Of a DNA stretch of 64,000 nucleotides, positions 18,052 through 29,114 are shown piece after piece; positions within the stretch are counted from its first letter, which is position 1, and each line of letters opens with the position of its first letter. Position numbers and translations under genes: made by a program. Under the pieces are notes generated by a model that worked only from the letters and a program-made list of their open reading frames with translations, had not been told where the DNA came from and did no database searches. The stretch lies in NCBI GenBank assembly GCA_029257045.1, contig JARIDB010000180.1, forward strand, positions 1-64,000, read 5' to 3'. This DNA comes from Clostridium sp. (GTDB taxonomy: Bacteria; Bacillota; Clostridia; Clostridiales; Clostridiaceae).

Positions 18052-18738
18052 TTGAAGGTATTAGAACCACTTTGGTCTTTTGGAGTAGGGTCATTTACAA
18101 TTGATATAGCACCAGAAGTTGTTATTCAATGGGGAATAATGTTGCTAATTACTATTTTAGCAATATGGAGTACCAAAGGAATGAAAATGAGACCAGGTAA
18201 AAAACAAACAGTTGTTGAAACATTATACACAACAATAAAAAATTTAGTTGTGTCAAATATGGGAGAAAATTTTACAGATATGATACCTTTTATAGGAAGC
18301 TTATTTGTATTTTTACTATTTATGAATTTTACAGGATTAATAGGACTTCCAGTACCAACTAAAAATTTTAGTGTAACTATTGGGATTGCATTAATAACCT
18401 TTTATATGGTTCAGTATTACTCAATTAGTAGACATGGATTAAAAGGTTATTTTAAAGGATATTCATATCCTTTACTTTTAATAACTCCAATAAATATTTT
18501 AGAAAGGCTGATGTTACCAGTATCATTAGCACTAAGATTATTTGGGAATATATTAGCAGCTACATTTTTAGTAGAGCTTTCTTATGAGGCTTTAAGCAAT
18601 ATAGGTTTTATAGCCCAGATAGGGATACCAATTCCATTGCATGCTTATTTTGATATTTTTGATGGAGGAATTCAGACAATAATATTTATTATGCTAACAA
18701 TGATAAATATCAAAATAACAGCAGAACATTCACATTAA
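18052..18738 (+). CDS. atpB: ATP synthase F0 subunit a
   Basis: A 228-residue polytopic subunit forming the ion half-channels against the c-ring. The essential arginine lies in PVSLALRLFGN around residue 160-165, and the final helix region includes GIQTIIFIMLTMINI. The start is TTG 18052, immediately after the atpI stop, with AAGGAGAGTG as ribosome site. It belongs to the operon running to atpC. Confidence 0.95.
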   Translation: MKVLEPLWSFGVGSFTIDIAPEVVIQWGIMLLITILAIWSTKGMKMRPGKKQTVVETLYTTIKNLVVSNMGENFTDMIPFIGSLFVFLLFMNFTGLIGLPVPTKNFSVTIGIALITFYMVQYYSISRHGLKGYFKGYSYPLLLITPINILERLMLPVSLALRLFGNILAATFLVELSYEALSNIGFIAQIGIPIPLHAYFDIFDGGIQTIIFIMLTMINIKITAEHSH

Positions 18739-18774
18739 CATTAAAAATAATTAAATTTTAGGAGGACTTTTATT

Positions 18775-19008
18775 ATGAACGAAATATCAATGAGAGCACT
18801 AGGGGCAGCTATATCAGTATTAGTAGGTATAGGAGCTGCAATAGCTATAGGGATTGCTACAGGAAAAGCTGTAGAAGGAATAGCAAGACAACCAGAAGCT
18901 AGCGGGAAGATCACAACAGCTTTAATGCTTGGATCTGCATTTGCAGAAGCAACAGCAATATATGGTTTATTAGTTTCAATATTATTAATATTTGTAGGAA
19001 TAAAATAA
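18775..19008 (+). CDS. atpE: ATP synthase F0 subunit c
   Basis: A 77-residue hairpin subunit of the rotor ring. The polar loop is [10 protein letters not shown] and the ion-carrying carboxylate is E58 in [10 protein letters not shown]. The position matching the sodium-ligand glutamine Q32 of Ilyobacter tartaricus is I25, and the serine after the glutamate is A59, so a proton-coupled ring is predicted. A strong AGGAGG at eight bases from the ATG fits the high copy number needed in the ring. Confidence 0.95.
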   Translation: MNEISMRALGAAISVLVGIGAAIAIGIATGKAVEGIARQPEASGKITTALMLGSAFAEATAIYGLLVSILLIFVGIK

Positions 19009-19040
19009 TATAGTAAGGCCCAGGAGGGAGGAATTTATCT

Positions 19041-19529
19041 ATGATAATGGAAATAAACCCAAGCACTCTTATAGCCACTATTATTAATTTTATAGTTATG
19101 TACTTAATATTAAAACACTTTTTCTTCGGAAAGATTGAGGCTGTTATAGATGAAAGGGAAAATCTTATAAATCAGCAATTAGATGATGCTGAAGATGAAA
19201 CAGAGAAGGCAAGGATTCTTGCTATAGAAAATCAAAGGATGCTAAAAAGTGCTAGAGATGAAGGTAAATTAATTACTAAGAGGCATAAAGAAAAAGCAGA
19301 AAAGATTTATGATGAAATAATTGAAGAAGCTCATAAGGAATCTAAGATTATTTTAGATAGGACTAAGATAGAAATAAATAGAGAAAAAGAAAAGGCTGAA
19401 TACCAATTAAAGAAAGAAGCTGTAGAACTTGCTATTGCACTTTCACAAAAAGTTATTGAAAAAAACATTGATGAAAGTAAAAATAGAGAATTAATAGATG
19501 ATTTCTTAAGCAAGATGGGTAATTCATAA
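19041..19529 (+). CDS. atpF: ATP synthase F0 subunit b
   Basis: A 162-residue peripheral stalk subunit: one N-terminal membrane helix (about residues 8-28), then a long charged coiled coil to the C terminus that reaches delta. ATG 19041 and ATG 19047 are both possible; the former has the better spacing to GGAGGGAGG. The stop overlaps the atpH start by one base (TAATG). Confidence 0.93.
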   Translation: MIMEINPSTLIATIINFIVMYLILKHFFFGKIEAVIDERENLINQQLDDAEDETEKARILAIENQRMLKSARDEGKLITKRHKEKAEKIYDEIIEEAHKESKIILDRTKIEINREKEKAEYQLKKEAVELAIALSQKVIEKNIDESKNRELIDDFLSKMGNS

Positions 19530-20068
19530 TGTATGAATATTTAGACCGAAGGTATGCCTTAGCTCTTTATGAAGTCGCTGAAAAAAAAGGGAAAGTTGAA
19601 GAATATATTACAGATTTAAAAGAAATATGTGAGATAATAAAAAATAATAAAGATTTTTATGAAGTTATAAAACATCCTCAAATAAGTACAAAAAAGAAAA
19701 AGAAAACTTTTATTAATATCTTTAAAGGACATATAGATGAAGAACTTTTATCATTCTTACTAATTCTTATAGAAAAAGAAAGAATAATGTATTTAAAAGA
19801 AAAGGTAAATCAACTGGAAAAGATTGATTTAGAGAGGAAAAATACATTTAAAGGTATAGTTAAAACAACAATTCCATTAACAGAAGAAGAATATAAAACT
19901 TTAAAGGATAAGCTTGAAAAAAAATACAACAAGCATATAATTTTAGAGCAAATAATAGATCCAGAAATTTTAGGTGGAATTTATTTGAGAGTAAATAATG
20001 ATGTTATGGATGATACAGTTAAATCAAAAATGGACGAATTGAAAAACTTAATATTAAAAACAGAATAG
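19529..20068 (+). CDS. atpH: ATP synthase F1 subunit delta
   Basis: A 179-residue OSCP/delta protein linking the b stalk to the top of F1. It starts [19 protein letters not shown] and ends with the family [23 protein letters not shown]. The start overlaps the atpF stop, indicating coupling. atpA follows after 10 bases. Confidence 0.94.
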   Translation: MYEYLDRRYALALYEVAEKKGKVEEYITDLKEICEIIKNNKDFYEVIKHPQISTKKKKKTFINIFKGHIDEELLSFLLILIEKERIMYLKEKVNQLEKIDLERKNTFKGIVKTTIPLTEEEYKTLKDKLEKKYNKHIILEQIIDPEILGGIYLRVNNDVMDDTVKSKMDELKNLILKTE

Positions 20069-20078
20069 AGGTGAAGGT

Positions 20079-21593
20079 ATGAATATTAAGCCAGAAGAAA
20101 TAACTTCTATAATTAAAAGAGAAATTGAAAGATATGAAAAAGAAATAAAGACTGTTGACTCAGGAACCATTATCCAAATTGGAGATGGTATTGCAAGAGT
20201 TTACGGCCTAGATGATTGTATGGAAGGGGAATTATTAGAATTTCCAAACAATGTTTATGGAATGGCTTTAAACCTAGAACAAGATAATGTAGGTTGTGTT
20301 CTTTTAGGACCAGAAGAAGGTATTGGTGAAGGGGATATTGTAAAAAGAACTAACAAGATTGTTGAAGTACCAGTTGGAGAAGCCTTACTTGGAAGAGTAG
20401 TTAACTCTTTGGGAGAAGAGATTGATGGTAAAGGACCAATAAATACAAACGAATTTAGCCCGATAGAAGTTGCTGCACCTAGTATTATTGATAGAAGTTC
20501 AGTTAATGAGCCTTTGCAAACAGGAATTAAAGCTATTGATTCAATGATACCAATAGGAAAAGGACAAAGAGAATTGATTATAGGGGATAGACAAACAGGA
20601 AAAACTGCTATTGCTATTGATACTATAATAAATCAAAAAGGTAAAGATGTAATTTGTATTTATGTTGCTATTGGACAAAAACAATCAACCCTTGCACATA
20701 TAGTAAATACCTTAGAAGAATTTGGAGCCTTAGATTATTCGATAATTGTAGGTGGTACAGCTTCAGAATCAGCACCATTACAATATTTAGCTCCATATTC
20801 TGGTTGTAGTATGGGTGAATACTTTATGAATAAGGGAAAAGATGTTCTAATCATATATGATGATTTATCTAAGCATGCAGTTGCTTACAGAACAATGTCA
20901 CTATTACTTAGGAGACCGCCAGGCAGAGAAGCTTACCCAGGGGATGTATTCTATATCCATTCAAGATTACTTGAACGAGCAGCTAAACTTTCAAAGGAAA
21001 ATGGAGGGGGATCTTTAACAGCTCTTCCAATAATAGAAACTTTAGCTGGTGACGTTACTGCATATATTCCAACAAATGTTATATCAATTACAGATGGTCA
21101 AATATTCCTAGAATCTGATTTATTCCATTCAGGACAAAGACCTGCTGTAAATGCTGGTATATCAGTATCAAGAGTTGGTGGTAATGCTCAAATAAAAGCA
21201 ATGAAGCAGGTTTCAGGTACATTAAGACTTGACCTTGCTCAATATAGGGAACTTGAATCCTTTTCTCAATTTGGTTCAGATTTAGATAAAGCTTCTAAAA
21301 GGAGCCTTGAGAAGGGTAAGAGACTTGTACAGATATTAAAACAAGATCAATACAAACCTATGGATGTTGAAAAACAAATAGTTATATTATATGCAACAGG
21401 ACATGATTTTTTATCAGATATTAAGGTTTCTGATGTAATAAAATTTGAAGAAGAACTTTTAGAATATATGGATACACATCATAGAGAAGTTCTTAAAGAT
21501 ATAATTAAAGTTAAAACTCTAACAAGTGAAATTAAAGAAAGCTTAGAAAAAGCTATAGTTGAATTTAAAAAAATATTCTTACAAGATGCATAG
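20079..21593 (+). CDS. atpA: ATP synthase F1 subunit alpha
   Basis: A 504-residue non-catalytic nucleotide-binding subunit. It contains the P-loop GDRQTGKTA near residue 170, the arginine-finger region ([11 protein letters not shown]) and the N-terminal beta-barrel domain ([20 protein letters not shown]). Preceded by GAGGTG. Length and motifs are normal. Confidence 0.97.
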   Translation: MNIKPEEITSIIKREIERYEKEIKTVDSGTIIQIGDGIARVYGLDDCMEGELLEFPNNVYGMALNLEQDNVGCVLLGPEEGIGEGDIVKRTNKIVEVPVGEALLGRVVNSLGEEIDGKGPINTNEFSPIEVAAPSIIDRSSVNEPLQTGIKAIDSMIPIGKGQRELIIGDRQTGKTAIAIDTIINQKGKDVICIYVAIGQKQSTLAHIVNTLEEFGALDYSIIVGGTASESAPLQYLAPYSGCSMGEYFMNKGKDVLIIYDDLSKHAVAYRTMSLLLRRPPGREAYPGDVFYIHSRLLERAAKLSKENGGGSLTALPIIETLAGDVTAYIPTNVISITDGQIFLESDLFHSGQRPAVNAGISVSRVGGNAQIKAMKQVSGTLRLDLAQYRELESFSQFGSDLDKASKRSLEKGKRLVQILKQDQYKPMDVEKQIVILYATGHDFLSDIKVSDVIKFEEELLEYMDTHHREVLKDIIKVKTLTSEIKESLEKAIVEFKKIFLQDA

Positions 21594-21628
21594 CTTTATA
21601 GCTATGCACTTCTTTAGGAGGTAGAAAT

Positions 21629-22480
21629 GTGGGAGCAGCAGGACTTATAGAAATTAAAAGAAGAATAAAGTCAGTTGAAAGTACAAGAAAAATAACTAAA
21701 GCTATGAATCTTGTAGCCACTTCTAAACTTAGAAAAGCTAGAAGAGAAGTAAAGGGAAATGAAGAATATTACAATCTATGCAAAGAAATATTAGATAATG
21801 TAATATCAGTCATGCCAGACTATTACGAAAATATATTTTTTGAAAATAATTCTGAAAAATTAGATAAATTATATATAGTTATAGCTTCAGATACTGGTCT
21901 TTGTGGTGGGTTTAATGGAGTAATTTTAAATAAGTTAAATGAAAAAATAGAAGATAAAGCTTACGCTAAAATAATGGTTGCAGGGAAAAAAGGAATATCT
22001 TATGTAAAAAGATATGGATTTCAAACTGTAAAAGAGTATATAGATATTCCAGATATTCCAACTATAAAAGAAGTTAGAACAATATATGAAGATGCTTTAT
22101 ATATGTTTAAAAATGGAGAAGTTGGTGAAGTTAATATAGTTTATACAGAATTTAAATCAGCGGCACAACAAGAAGTTAAAATAGAAAAATTGTTTCCTAT
22201 AAGTATAGAAAGTGTTAAACAAGAACAGTTTTTAATCGAACCAAGCTTTGAAGATGTTTTAAATTCAAGTTTAGACTCATATTTTAAAAGTAAATTAAGA
22301 AGAGCTATGTTGCATTCAAAAATTAGTGAACAAAGTTCTAGAAGGATGTCTATGGATGGAGCAACAAAAAATGCTAATGAAATATTACAATCACTAAATC
22401 TAAAATACAATAGGATTAGGCAAGGTATGATAACGCAAGAAATATCTGAGATTGTGGGAGGAGCAGAGGCTCAAAAGTAG
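21629..22480 (+). CDS. atpG: ATP synthase F1 subunit gamma
   Basis: A 283-residue central shaft subunit: the N-terminal helix IKRRIKSVESTRKITKAMNLVATSKLRKA and the C-terminal helix ending NRIRQGMITQEISEIVGGAEA are both conserved. The start is GTG 21629 after AGGAGGTAGAAAT; the overlapping ATG three bases earlier is out of frame and stops quickly. Confidence 0.96.
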   Translation: MGAAGLIEIKRRIKSVESTRKITKAMNLVATSKLRKARREVKGNEEYYNLCKEILDNVISVMPDYYENIFFENNSEKLDKLYIVIASDTGLCGGFNGVILNKLNEKIEDKAYAKIMVAGKKGISYVKRYGFQTVKEYIDIPDIPTIKEVRTIYEDALYMFKNGEVGEVNIVYTEFKSAAQQEVKIEKLFPISIESVKQEQFLIEPSFEDVLNSSLDSYFKSKLRRAMLHSKISEQSSRRMSMDGATKNANEILQSLNLKYNRIRQGMITQEISEIVGGAEAQK

Positions 22481-22483
22481 TAA

Positions 22484-23887
<1,404 letters not shown>

Positions 23888-23898
23888 GGGATGATTTT

Positions 23899-24303
23899 AT
23901 GAATAAAACTTTTGAAGTAAATATAATATCTCCAGGAAAAGAAGTAATAACTTACGAAGTAGAAGGATTAAAAACTTTAACTGGTAATGGAGAAATTGAA
24001 TTTAAAGCAAATCATACACCTATAATAACAAATACAATTCCAACTACTACAATTTTAACAACTGAACAAGGTAAAGAAAAAATATTTACCTCAACAGGAA
24101 TAATATATATTAAAGATAATGTCTTGAAATTTTGCTGTGATTCTTCAGAAAAAGCTTCTGATGTTGATGAATCAAGAGCTGAGGAATCTAAAAAAAGAGC
24201 AGAAAAAAGAATTAACGAAAGCAAAGATATGGATATAGAAAGAGCTATAAGATCTTTATCAAGAGCAAATGCAAGATTAGAAACTGTCAGTAAGAATAAT
24301 TAA
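23899..24303 (+). CDS. atpC: ATP synthase F1 subunit epsilon
   Basis: A 134-residue subunit with an N-terminal beta-sandwich and a C-terminal helical hairpin (DESRAEESKKRAEKRINES through RAIRSLSRANARLETV), which can inhibit ATP hydrolysis. Last gene of the operon; an intrinsic terminator begins 30 bases after its stop. Confidence 0.95.
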   Translation: MNKTFEVNIISPGKEVITYEVEGLKTLTGNGEIEFKANHTPIITNTIPTTTILTTEQGKEKIFTSTGIIYIKDNVLKFCCDSSEKASDVDESRAEESKKRAEKRINESKDMDIERAIRSLSRANARLETVSKNN

Positions 24304-24334
24304 AAATTAGTATTATAAACCTTATAAAATTTTC

Positions 24335-24360
24335 AAACTAGGCTTTGCCTAGTTTTTTTA
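24335..24360 (+). terminator. Terminator of the atp operon
   Basis: AAACTAGGC (24335-24343), loop TTT, GCCTAGTTT, then a run of T ending at about 24359. Confidence 0.9.
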
Positions 24361-24519
24361 TTTGGGTTAAATCTTTAATCTTAACTATACAAGGCCATAT
24401 GCTTATATAATGACAATTAATCACAAAATTCAACTAAAAGGATATATTATATTATAGTTATAATATTTTGAATAAAAATTTAAAAGTGGACAATAATTTA
24501 AAGGAAAGGTGGAGGGAAA

Positions 24520-25158
24520 ATGAAGTTTTTTAAAATAACATTTTATCCTATAATCTTATCTTTTTTAATTATTGGATCAGTTCCTAATTTTGAAAGAAAA
24601 GATTCTATAGAAATTAATAAAATAGAATCAGAAATTACAGAAAGTAATGATTTTATTCAAAATGGTATTAGATTAGAGTATGAAACATTAAATTCAGTAG
24701 AAGATGAAAGAAGTAAAATAGAAAAAAATATAAACAATGAACTAGGAATAAATGTAGAAGTATCTCATAATACAATAACTTATAAAGACTCTTTAAAAGA
24801 AATAAAGATAATAATTTGGGAGGAAGAAAAAATAAACAAGGTTCAAATTAGTTATTTAAATCAATCAAAAAATAAAAGTATTTTAAATCTAGAAAAAGAA
24901 GTAAATAAAATAAAGAGTAAAGAAAGTAAAAACTATAAATATTTTTTATTTACAAAGGTAAAAATAATAGATGAGGAATCTTACGAAATAATTAAAAATA
25001 ATATAAATAAAGAGTCGATACAAAAGGTAGATATATACAATGGTTCTACATTAAAAGGGATCACTAAAAGTGGTACAAGAATCAATGTTGGATATATAAG
25101 TTACGATACAGGAGAATATTTAATTGTGGGTTCACCAATTATATTCGAAACATACTAA
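24520..25158 (+). CDS. YwmB-family secreted protein
   Basis: A 212-residue protein with an N-terminal hydrophobic segment (about residues 5-22; FYPIILSFLIIGSVP) and a mainly alpha/beta exterior. Its place directly before murA and spoIID is the same as that of B. subtilis ywmB (TATA-box-fold family), and the pattern of the C-terminal part (GSTLKGITKSGTRINVGYISYDTGEYLIVGSPII) fits. Function is unknown. Start ATG 24520 follows AGGTGGAGG. It is probably co-transcribed with murA, whose start lies 21 bases after the stop. Confidence 0.65.
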   Translation: MKFFKITFYPIILSFLIIGSVPNFERKDSIEINKIESEITESNDFIQNGIRLEYETLNSVEDERSKIEKNINNELGINVEVSHNTITYKDSLKEIKIIIWEEEKINKVQISYLNQSKNKSILNLEKEVNKIKSKESKNYKYFLFTKVKIIDEESYEIIKNNINKESIQKVDIYNGSTLKGITKSGTRINVGYISYDTGEYLIVGSPIIFETY

Positions 25159-25179
25159 TAATTCATTATGGAGGATAAT

Positions 25180-26439
25180 ATGGAAAAAATTATAGTTAAA
25201 GGTGGTAATAAACTAAGTGGTGAAGTGAATATTAGTTTGGCTAAGAATTCTGTATTGCCAATAATAATATCGAGTATTTTAAGTCCTAACGATATAGTTA
25301 TAAAAGAGGCACCTATGTTAGAGGACGTGTTAGTATTAACAGACCTTTTATCAGAGATGAATTGCGATATTGAAAAATGTCCAAATGGAGATTTAAAAAT
25401 AAATACTTCAAATATAGAATCAATGGACACTAATAGTGAACTAATAAGAAAAATGAGAGCATCATTTTTAATAATGGGACCAATGCTTTCAAGGTTTGGG
25501 AAATGTAAAATATCAATGCCTGGAGGCTGTAATATAGGAAGTAGACCTATAGATTTACATTTAAAAGGTTTTAAGCTTTTAGGAGCAGAAATAGAAATAG
25601 GTCATGGATTTGTTGAAGCTAAAGCAGAAAAACTAATAGGAAATAGAATATATTTAGATTTCCCATCAGTTGGAGCAACAGAAAATATTTTAATTGCTGC
25701 AGTTCTTGCCGAGGGAACTACAATAATCGAAAATGCAGCAGAAGAACCAGAGATATGGGATTTAGCAAACTTTTTAAATTCAATGGGTGCTAAGATAAAT
25801 GGTGCTGGTATGGGAAAGATAACTATAGAAGGAGTAAAAGAATTAAAGGGAATTACCTATAAGCCTATCTACGATAGAGTAGAAGCTGGAACCTTTATGG
25901 TTGCAGCGGCAATAACAAATAGTAAAATAACTATTAATGGTGCAAATGAAGAGCAGTTAAGACCAACCATAGAAAAATTAAAAGAGTGTGGAGTTAAATT
26001 TGAGAATATAAAAGAAGATGTTATGGTTGTAGATGGAAGAGAAGTTAAAAAACCAGTAGATATAAAAACTCTTCCTTATCCAGGATTTCCAACAGATATG
26101 CAGGCTCAAATGATGGCATTATTTTCGGTTATAAAGGGATCAAGCATAATAACAGAAACAGTTTTCGAAAACAGGTTTATGCATGTAGCTGAACTTGTAA
26201 GAATGGGAGCAAGTATAAAAATAGATGGAAGAACAGCTATTATAGAAGGTGTTAACACCTTAACAGGATGTGAAGTTAAAGCTACAGATTTAAGAGCTGG
26301 AGCAGCTATGATATTAGCTGGATTAATTGCAGAAGGAACTACAGAAATAAGTGATCTATATCACATAGACAGAGGATATGTGAATATAGAAGAAAAGTTC
26401 AAGAATTTAGGAGCTGAAATATATAGAATTAATAAATAA
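25180..26439 (+). CDS. murA: UDP-N-acetylglucosamine 1-carboxyvinyltransferase
   Basis: A 419-residue EPSP-synthase-fold enzyme that transfers enolpyruvate from PEP to UDP-GlcNAc, the first committed peptidoglycan step. The fosfomycin-reactive cysteine is present as C117 in MPGGCNIGSRPIDLHL. PSVGATENILIAA and the C-terminal DLRAGAAMILAGL are also conserved. I use ATG 25180 because the upstream in-frame ATG at 25168 belongs to the ATGGAGG ribosome site. Low-GC Firmicutes usually carry two murA copies; only one is in this window. Confidence 0.95.
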   Translation: MEKIIVKGGNKLSGEVNISLAKNSVLPIIISSILSPNDIVIKEAPMLEDVLVLTDLLSEMNCDIEKCPNGDLKINTSNIESMDTNSELIRKMRASFLIMGPMLSRFGKCKISMPGGCNIGSRPIDLHLKGFKLLGAEIEIGHGFVEAKAEKLIGNRIYLDFPSVGATENILIAAVLAEGTTIIENAAEEPEIWDLANFLNSMGAKINGAGMGKITIEGVKELKGITYKPIYDRVEAGTFMVAAAITNSKITINGANEEQLRPTIEKLKECGVKFENIKEDVMVVDGREVKKPVDIKTLPYPGFPTDMQAQMMALFSVIKGSSIITETVFENRFMHVAELVRMGASIKIDGRTAIIEGVNTLTGCEVKATDLRAGAAMILAGLIAEGTTEISDLYHIDRGYVNIEEKFKNLGAEIYRINK

Positions 26440-26456
26440 CTAAATAACATCTATTT

Positions 26457-26492
26457 AAATAAAGAATCTAAAAGTTTAGGTTCTTTATTTAA
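26457..26492 (+). terminator. Terminator after murA
   Basis: AAATAAAGAATCTAAA (26457-26472) and TTTAGGTTCTTTATTT (26475-26490) pair with one G-T and a short loop, giving a T-rich 3' arm. Confidence 0.7.
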
Positions 26493-26596
26493 TTGTAGTA
26501 AGCTTTACATAAAATTAATAAAATAAAGTATATTTTATTATAATTAACAATATATTTAAATGTAGCTTTAAAAGCATGGAGGGAGATAAGTGGTAT

Positions 26597-27658
26597 ATGA
26601 AAAATAAAATAAATATTAATGAAGGATTAATATCTTTAAGTTTTTTTAGTGTATTAATTTTGATACTTATAGTAGTTGTGCCTTTAAGCGTAATGAGAAA
26701 TTATACCGTAGATGCAAAAGAAAATAATATAGATTTAGAAGAAAAGGAAAATATAAAATCAGAAGAAAAGGCAAAGGAAAGTTCTTATATAGAATTAGAT
26801 TTTAATGAGACTATAAAAGTTTATATGACTAAAGAAGATAAGATAGTAGAAATACCTATGGAAAGCTATGTTAAAAGTGTCGTGTCAGGAGAAATGCCTG
26901 TGAGTTTCGATATAGAGGCCTTAAAGGCACAGGCGATAGCGGCAAGGACCTTTGTATCCTCTAGAAAATTAACGCCTTGTAGTCAAGGCAAAGGTGCTGA
27001 CGTGTGTGATAGTACACATTGTCAAGTATATATACAAAAGGAAGAAAGAATGGAAGCTTGGAAAGATGAAGCTATAGAATATTGGGATAAAATTGAATCA
27101 GCAGTTAATTCTACAAAGGGGATTGTTTTAACTTATGAAAATGAATTAGTTAAATATCCACAGTTTTTTTCAACAAGTTCAGGAAAAACAGAAAACTCAA
27201 TAGATGTTTTCTCAGGAGATATTCCATATTTAGTTTCAACAGAAAGTCCAGGGGAAGAAATAGCACCTAAGTATGCAAAAGACTTCCCTTTTACTCTAGA
27301 TGAATTTATAGAAAAAATAAATAGTAAATATGCTAGTGCTAATTTAACAAAAGAAAATATAAATGCCAATATAGAGATAATATCAAGAAGTGATGCTGGA
27401 GGAATTAAAGAAATTAGAATAGGAGAAGAAAAAGTTAAGGGTCTTGAGTTTAGGTTATACCTAGGTTTAACATCAACTAACTTTCAGTATTCAATAGCAG
27501 ATAATAATATAATATTTAAATGTAAGGGGTATGGTCATGGAGTTGGAATGAGTCAATGGGGAGCTAATGTTATGGCAAAGGATAACAAAGGTTTCGAAGA
27601 AATATTAAAGCATTACTATACAGGAATAGAACTAAAAGAGATAAAATATAAAAATTAA
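26597..27658 (+). CDS. spoIID: Stage II sporulation protein D (septal peptidoglycan lytic transglycosylase)
   Basis: A 353-residue membrane-anchored enzyme needed for engulfment of the forespore. One N-terminal transmembrane helix (about residues 12-35), then the SpoIID domain with the proposed catalytic glutamate E99 in VVSGEMPVSF and ALKAQAIAARTFV. A cysteine pair in VCDSTHCQVY and the GHGVGMSQWGA motif near the C terminus are also present. I start at ATG 26597; the upstream ATG 26576 overlaps the GGAGGGAG ribosome site. In B. subtilis this gene is under SigE; I could not identify a confident SigE promoter here. Confidence 0.95.
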   Translation: MKNKININEGLISLSFFSVLILILIVVVPLSVMRNYTVDAKENNIDLEEKENIKSEEKAKESSYIELDFNETIKVYMTKEDKIVEIPMESYVKSVVSGEMPVSFDIEALKAQAIAARTFVSSRKLTPCSQGKGADVCDSTHCQVYIQKEERMEAWKDEAIEYWDKIESAVNSTKGIVLTYENELVKYPQFFSTSSGKTENSIDVFSGDIPYLVSTESPGEEIAPKYAKDFPFTLDEFIEKINSKYASANLTKENINANIEIISRSDAGGIKEIRIGEEKVKGLEFRLYLGLTSTNFQYSIADNNIIFKCKGYGHGVGMSQWGANVMAKDNKGFEEILKHYYTGIELKEIKYKN

Positions 27659-27666
27659 ATATATAT

Positions 27667-27702
27667 AAGGTTTTAGATTTTAAAAGTCTAAAGCCTTTTT
27701 TA
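27667..27702 (+). terminator. Terminator after spoIID
   Basis: AAGGTTTTAGA and TCTAAAGCCTT pair around TTTTAAAAG, followed by TTTTTAG. Confidence 0.75.
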
Positions 27703-27920
27703 GTTTATAGGAAATTATAATAACTTTATCCTTTAGTTTTCAATTGGAAATATATAAATATATTTTATAAAAGGTATATTATCTTTGCTAAATATGAAAG
27801 CCAATGCTAACAAGATAATTAGCTACTAAATGGAATTTGTAGAAATTTGATGAAAATAAACTTTTAGACAATTGTATTAATTTAGTATAACTGTCAAGAA
27901 TAAAAAAAGGAGGTGTTGAT

Positions 27921-28655
27921 ATGGACCAAAACAATAAAAATAAAGTTAAAACTTTTTTTAGGAAGGAGGGCTTTTATTTAGTACTATTCCTTTGTTTATG
28001 TTTAATAGCAACAGTTACAGTAGTAACAACAAGAAATAAAAATCTATTAAAAAATAACAAAGATAATGGAAGTGAATTTACTTTAAAAGTAGATGATAAA
28101 GCTACTTCAGAAACTCAAAAGCAAAATGCTGAAAGAGTTGAAAATGAAGAAGAAGGTTTATTAGCTGAAGAAAGTGAAAAGGTTGATGTAGATAATCAAG
28201 AAGACGTAAATGTTTCTTCTGATACAACAACTAAAGTAGTTTTTAAAAATCCAATCAATGGAGAACTTTTAAGAGAATACACTTATCCAAAACCACAGTT
28301 AATGACTGATGGCACAAGCAGAAATGTAAGAGGAATAGACGTAAAAGCTGAAATAGGAACAGAGGTTATGTCCGCAGCAGTTGGCGAAGTAAAAGAAGTT
28401 TCTAATAAAACTGAAGAAGGAACATATGTAGTTATAGCTCATGCAAATGGACTATATACTAAATATACTAATTTAGCAAAAGATACAAGAGTAAATGTTG
28501 GGGACAGAGTAACAGAAGAAACGGTTATTGGAACTGTTGGAGAAACATCTAAAATATTTGTTACAAGTGAATTTGGAGAACATTTAAATATTCAGGTTTA
28601 TGACGTAAATGGAAAAGATTTAAATCCAACATCATATTTTACATTTAATCAATAA
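27921..28655 (+). CDS. spoIIQ: SpoIIQ-like M23 (LytM) protein with degenerate active site
   Basis: A 244-residue forespore-membrane protein candidate: one transmembrane helix at about residues 15-36, an acidic linker, and a LytM domain from about residue 110. Zinc ligands are mostly missing. The first histidine position is V136 in NVRGID (D140 is kept), the HxH motif reads H221-L-N223, and the YAHL position is YTNL, so peptidase activity is unlikely. In the SpoIIQ-SpoIIIAH channel the LytM domain acts as a scaffold. Position between spoIID and spoIIID matches SpoIIQ in related clostridia. Strong ribosome site AAAGGAGGTG. Confidence 0.85.
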   Translation: MDQNNKNKVKTFFRKEGFYLVLFLCLCLIATVTVVTTRNKNLLKNNKDNGSEFTLKVDDKATSETQKQNAERVENEEEGLLAEESEKVDVDNQEDVNVSSDTTTKVVFKNPINGELLREYTYPKPQLMTDGTSRNVRGIDVKAEIGTEVMSAAVGEVKEVSNKTEEGTYVVIAHANGLYTKYTNLAKDTRVNVGDRVTEETVIGTVGETSKIFVTSEFGEHLNIQVYDVNGKDLNPTSYFTFNQ

Positions 28656-28665
28656 AAAATAAAGT

Positions 28666-28694
28666 TCATCAGTCATTTTTATGGCTGATGAACA
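28666..28694. repeat. Inverted repeat between spoIIQ and spoIIID
   Basis: GTTCATCAGTCAT and ATGGCTGATGAAC (one G-T) around a TTTT loop. The plus-strand side continues ACAAAAATGG, so it lacks the U-run of a normal terminator. It could be a weak terminator, an RNA-stability hairpin or a protein-binding dyad. Confidence 0.55.
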
Positions 28695-28739
28695 AAAATG
28701 GTCCCATATTAATTGTTTATCTAAAGGAGGAAATAAACT

Positions 28740-28991
28740 TTGAAAGATTATATAGAAGAAAGAGTTTTAGAGGTTGCAAGATATATTATAGAATCAAAGG
28801 ATACTATAAGAAAGACAGCAAAAGTATTCGGAGTGAGTAAAAGTACAATTCACAAAGATATGACAGAAAGACTTCCTAAAATAAATCCTGTTATTGCAGA
28901 ACAAACATACTCTATATTAGAACTTAATAAGGCTGAGAGACATATAAGAGGCGGAAAAGCTACAAAAATGAAATATAAAAATGCAAACTAG
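28740..28991 (+). CDS. spoIIID: Stage III sporulation transcriptional regulator SpoIIID
   Basis: An 83-residue DNA-binding protein that tunes SigE-dependent genes and helps activate sigK in the mother cell. The helix-turn-helix is at about residues 22-42 (TIRKTAKVFGVSKSTIHKDM) and the basic C-terminal tail RHIRGGKATKMKYK is the second DNA-contact part. Start TTG 28740 follows AAAGGAGG. Its neighbours (spoIIQ, mbl) are the usual ones. Confidence 0.96.
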   Translation: MKDYIEERVLEVARYIIESKDTIRKTAKVFGVSKSTIHKDMTERLPKINPVIAEQTYSILELNKAERHIRGGKATKMKYKNAN

Positions 28992-29114
28992 TAAAATTTA
29001 GTAATAAATATATTGAAGGATTTCAATATTCCATATATAATAAGAAATAAAGCGAATTATGTAAATAAAATTTATAATACTTATATATTGATAAAGATTA
29101 GGAGTTGAAATTCA

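Noticed and set aside
18775..19008. Possible Na+-type ATP synthase c subunit
   Set aside because: The glutamine and serine ligands of the sodium site are absent on comparison with I. tartaricus.
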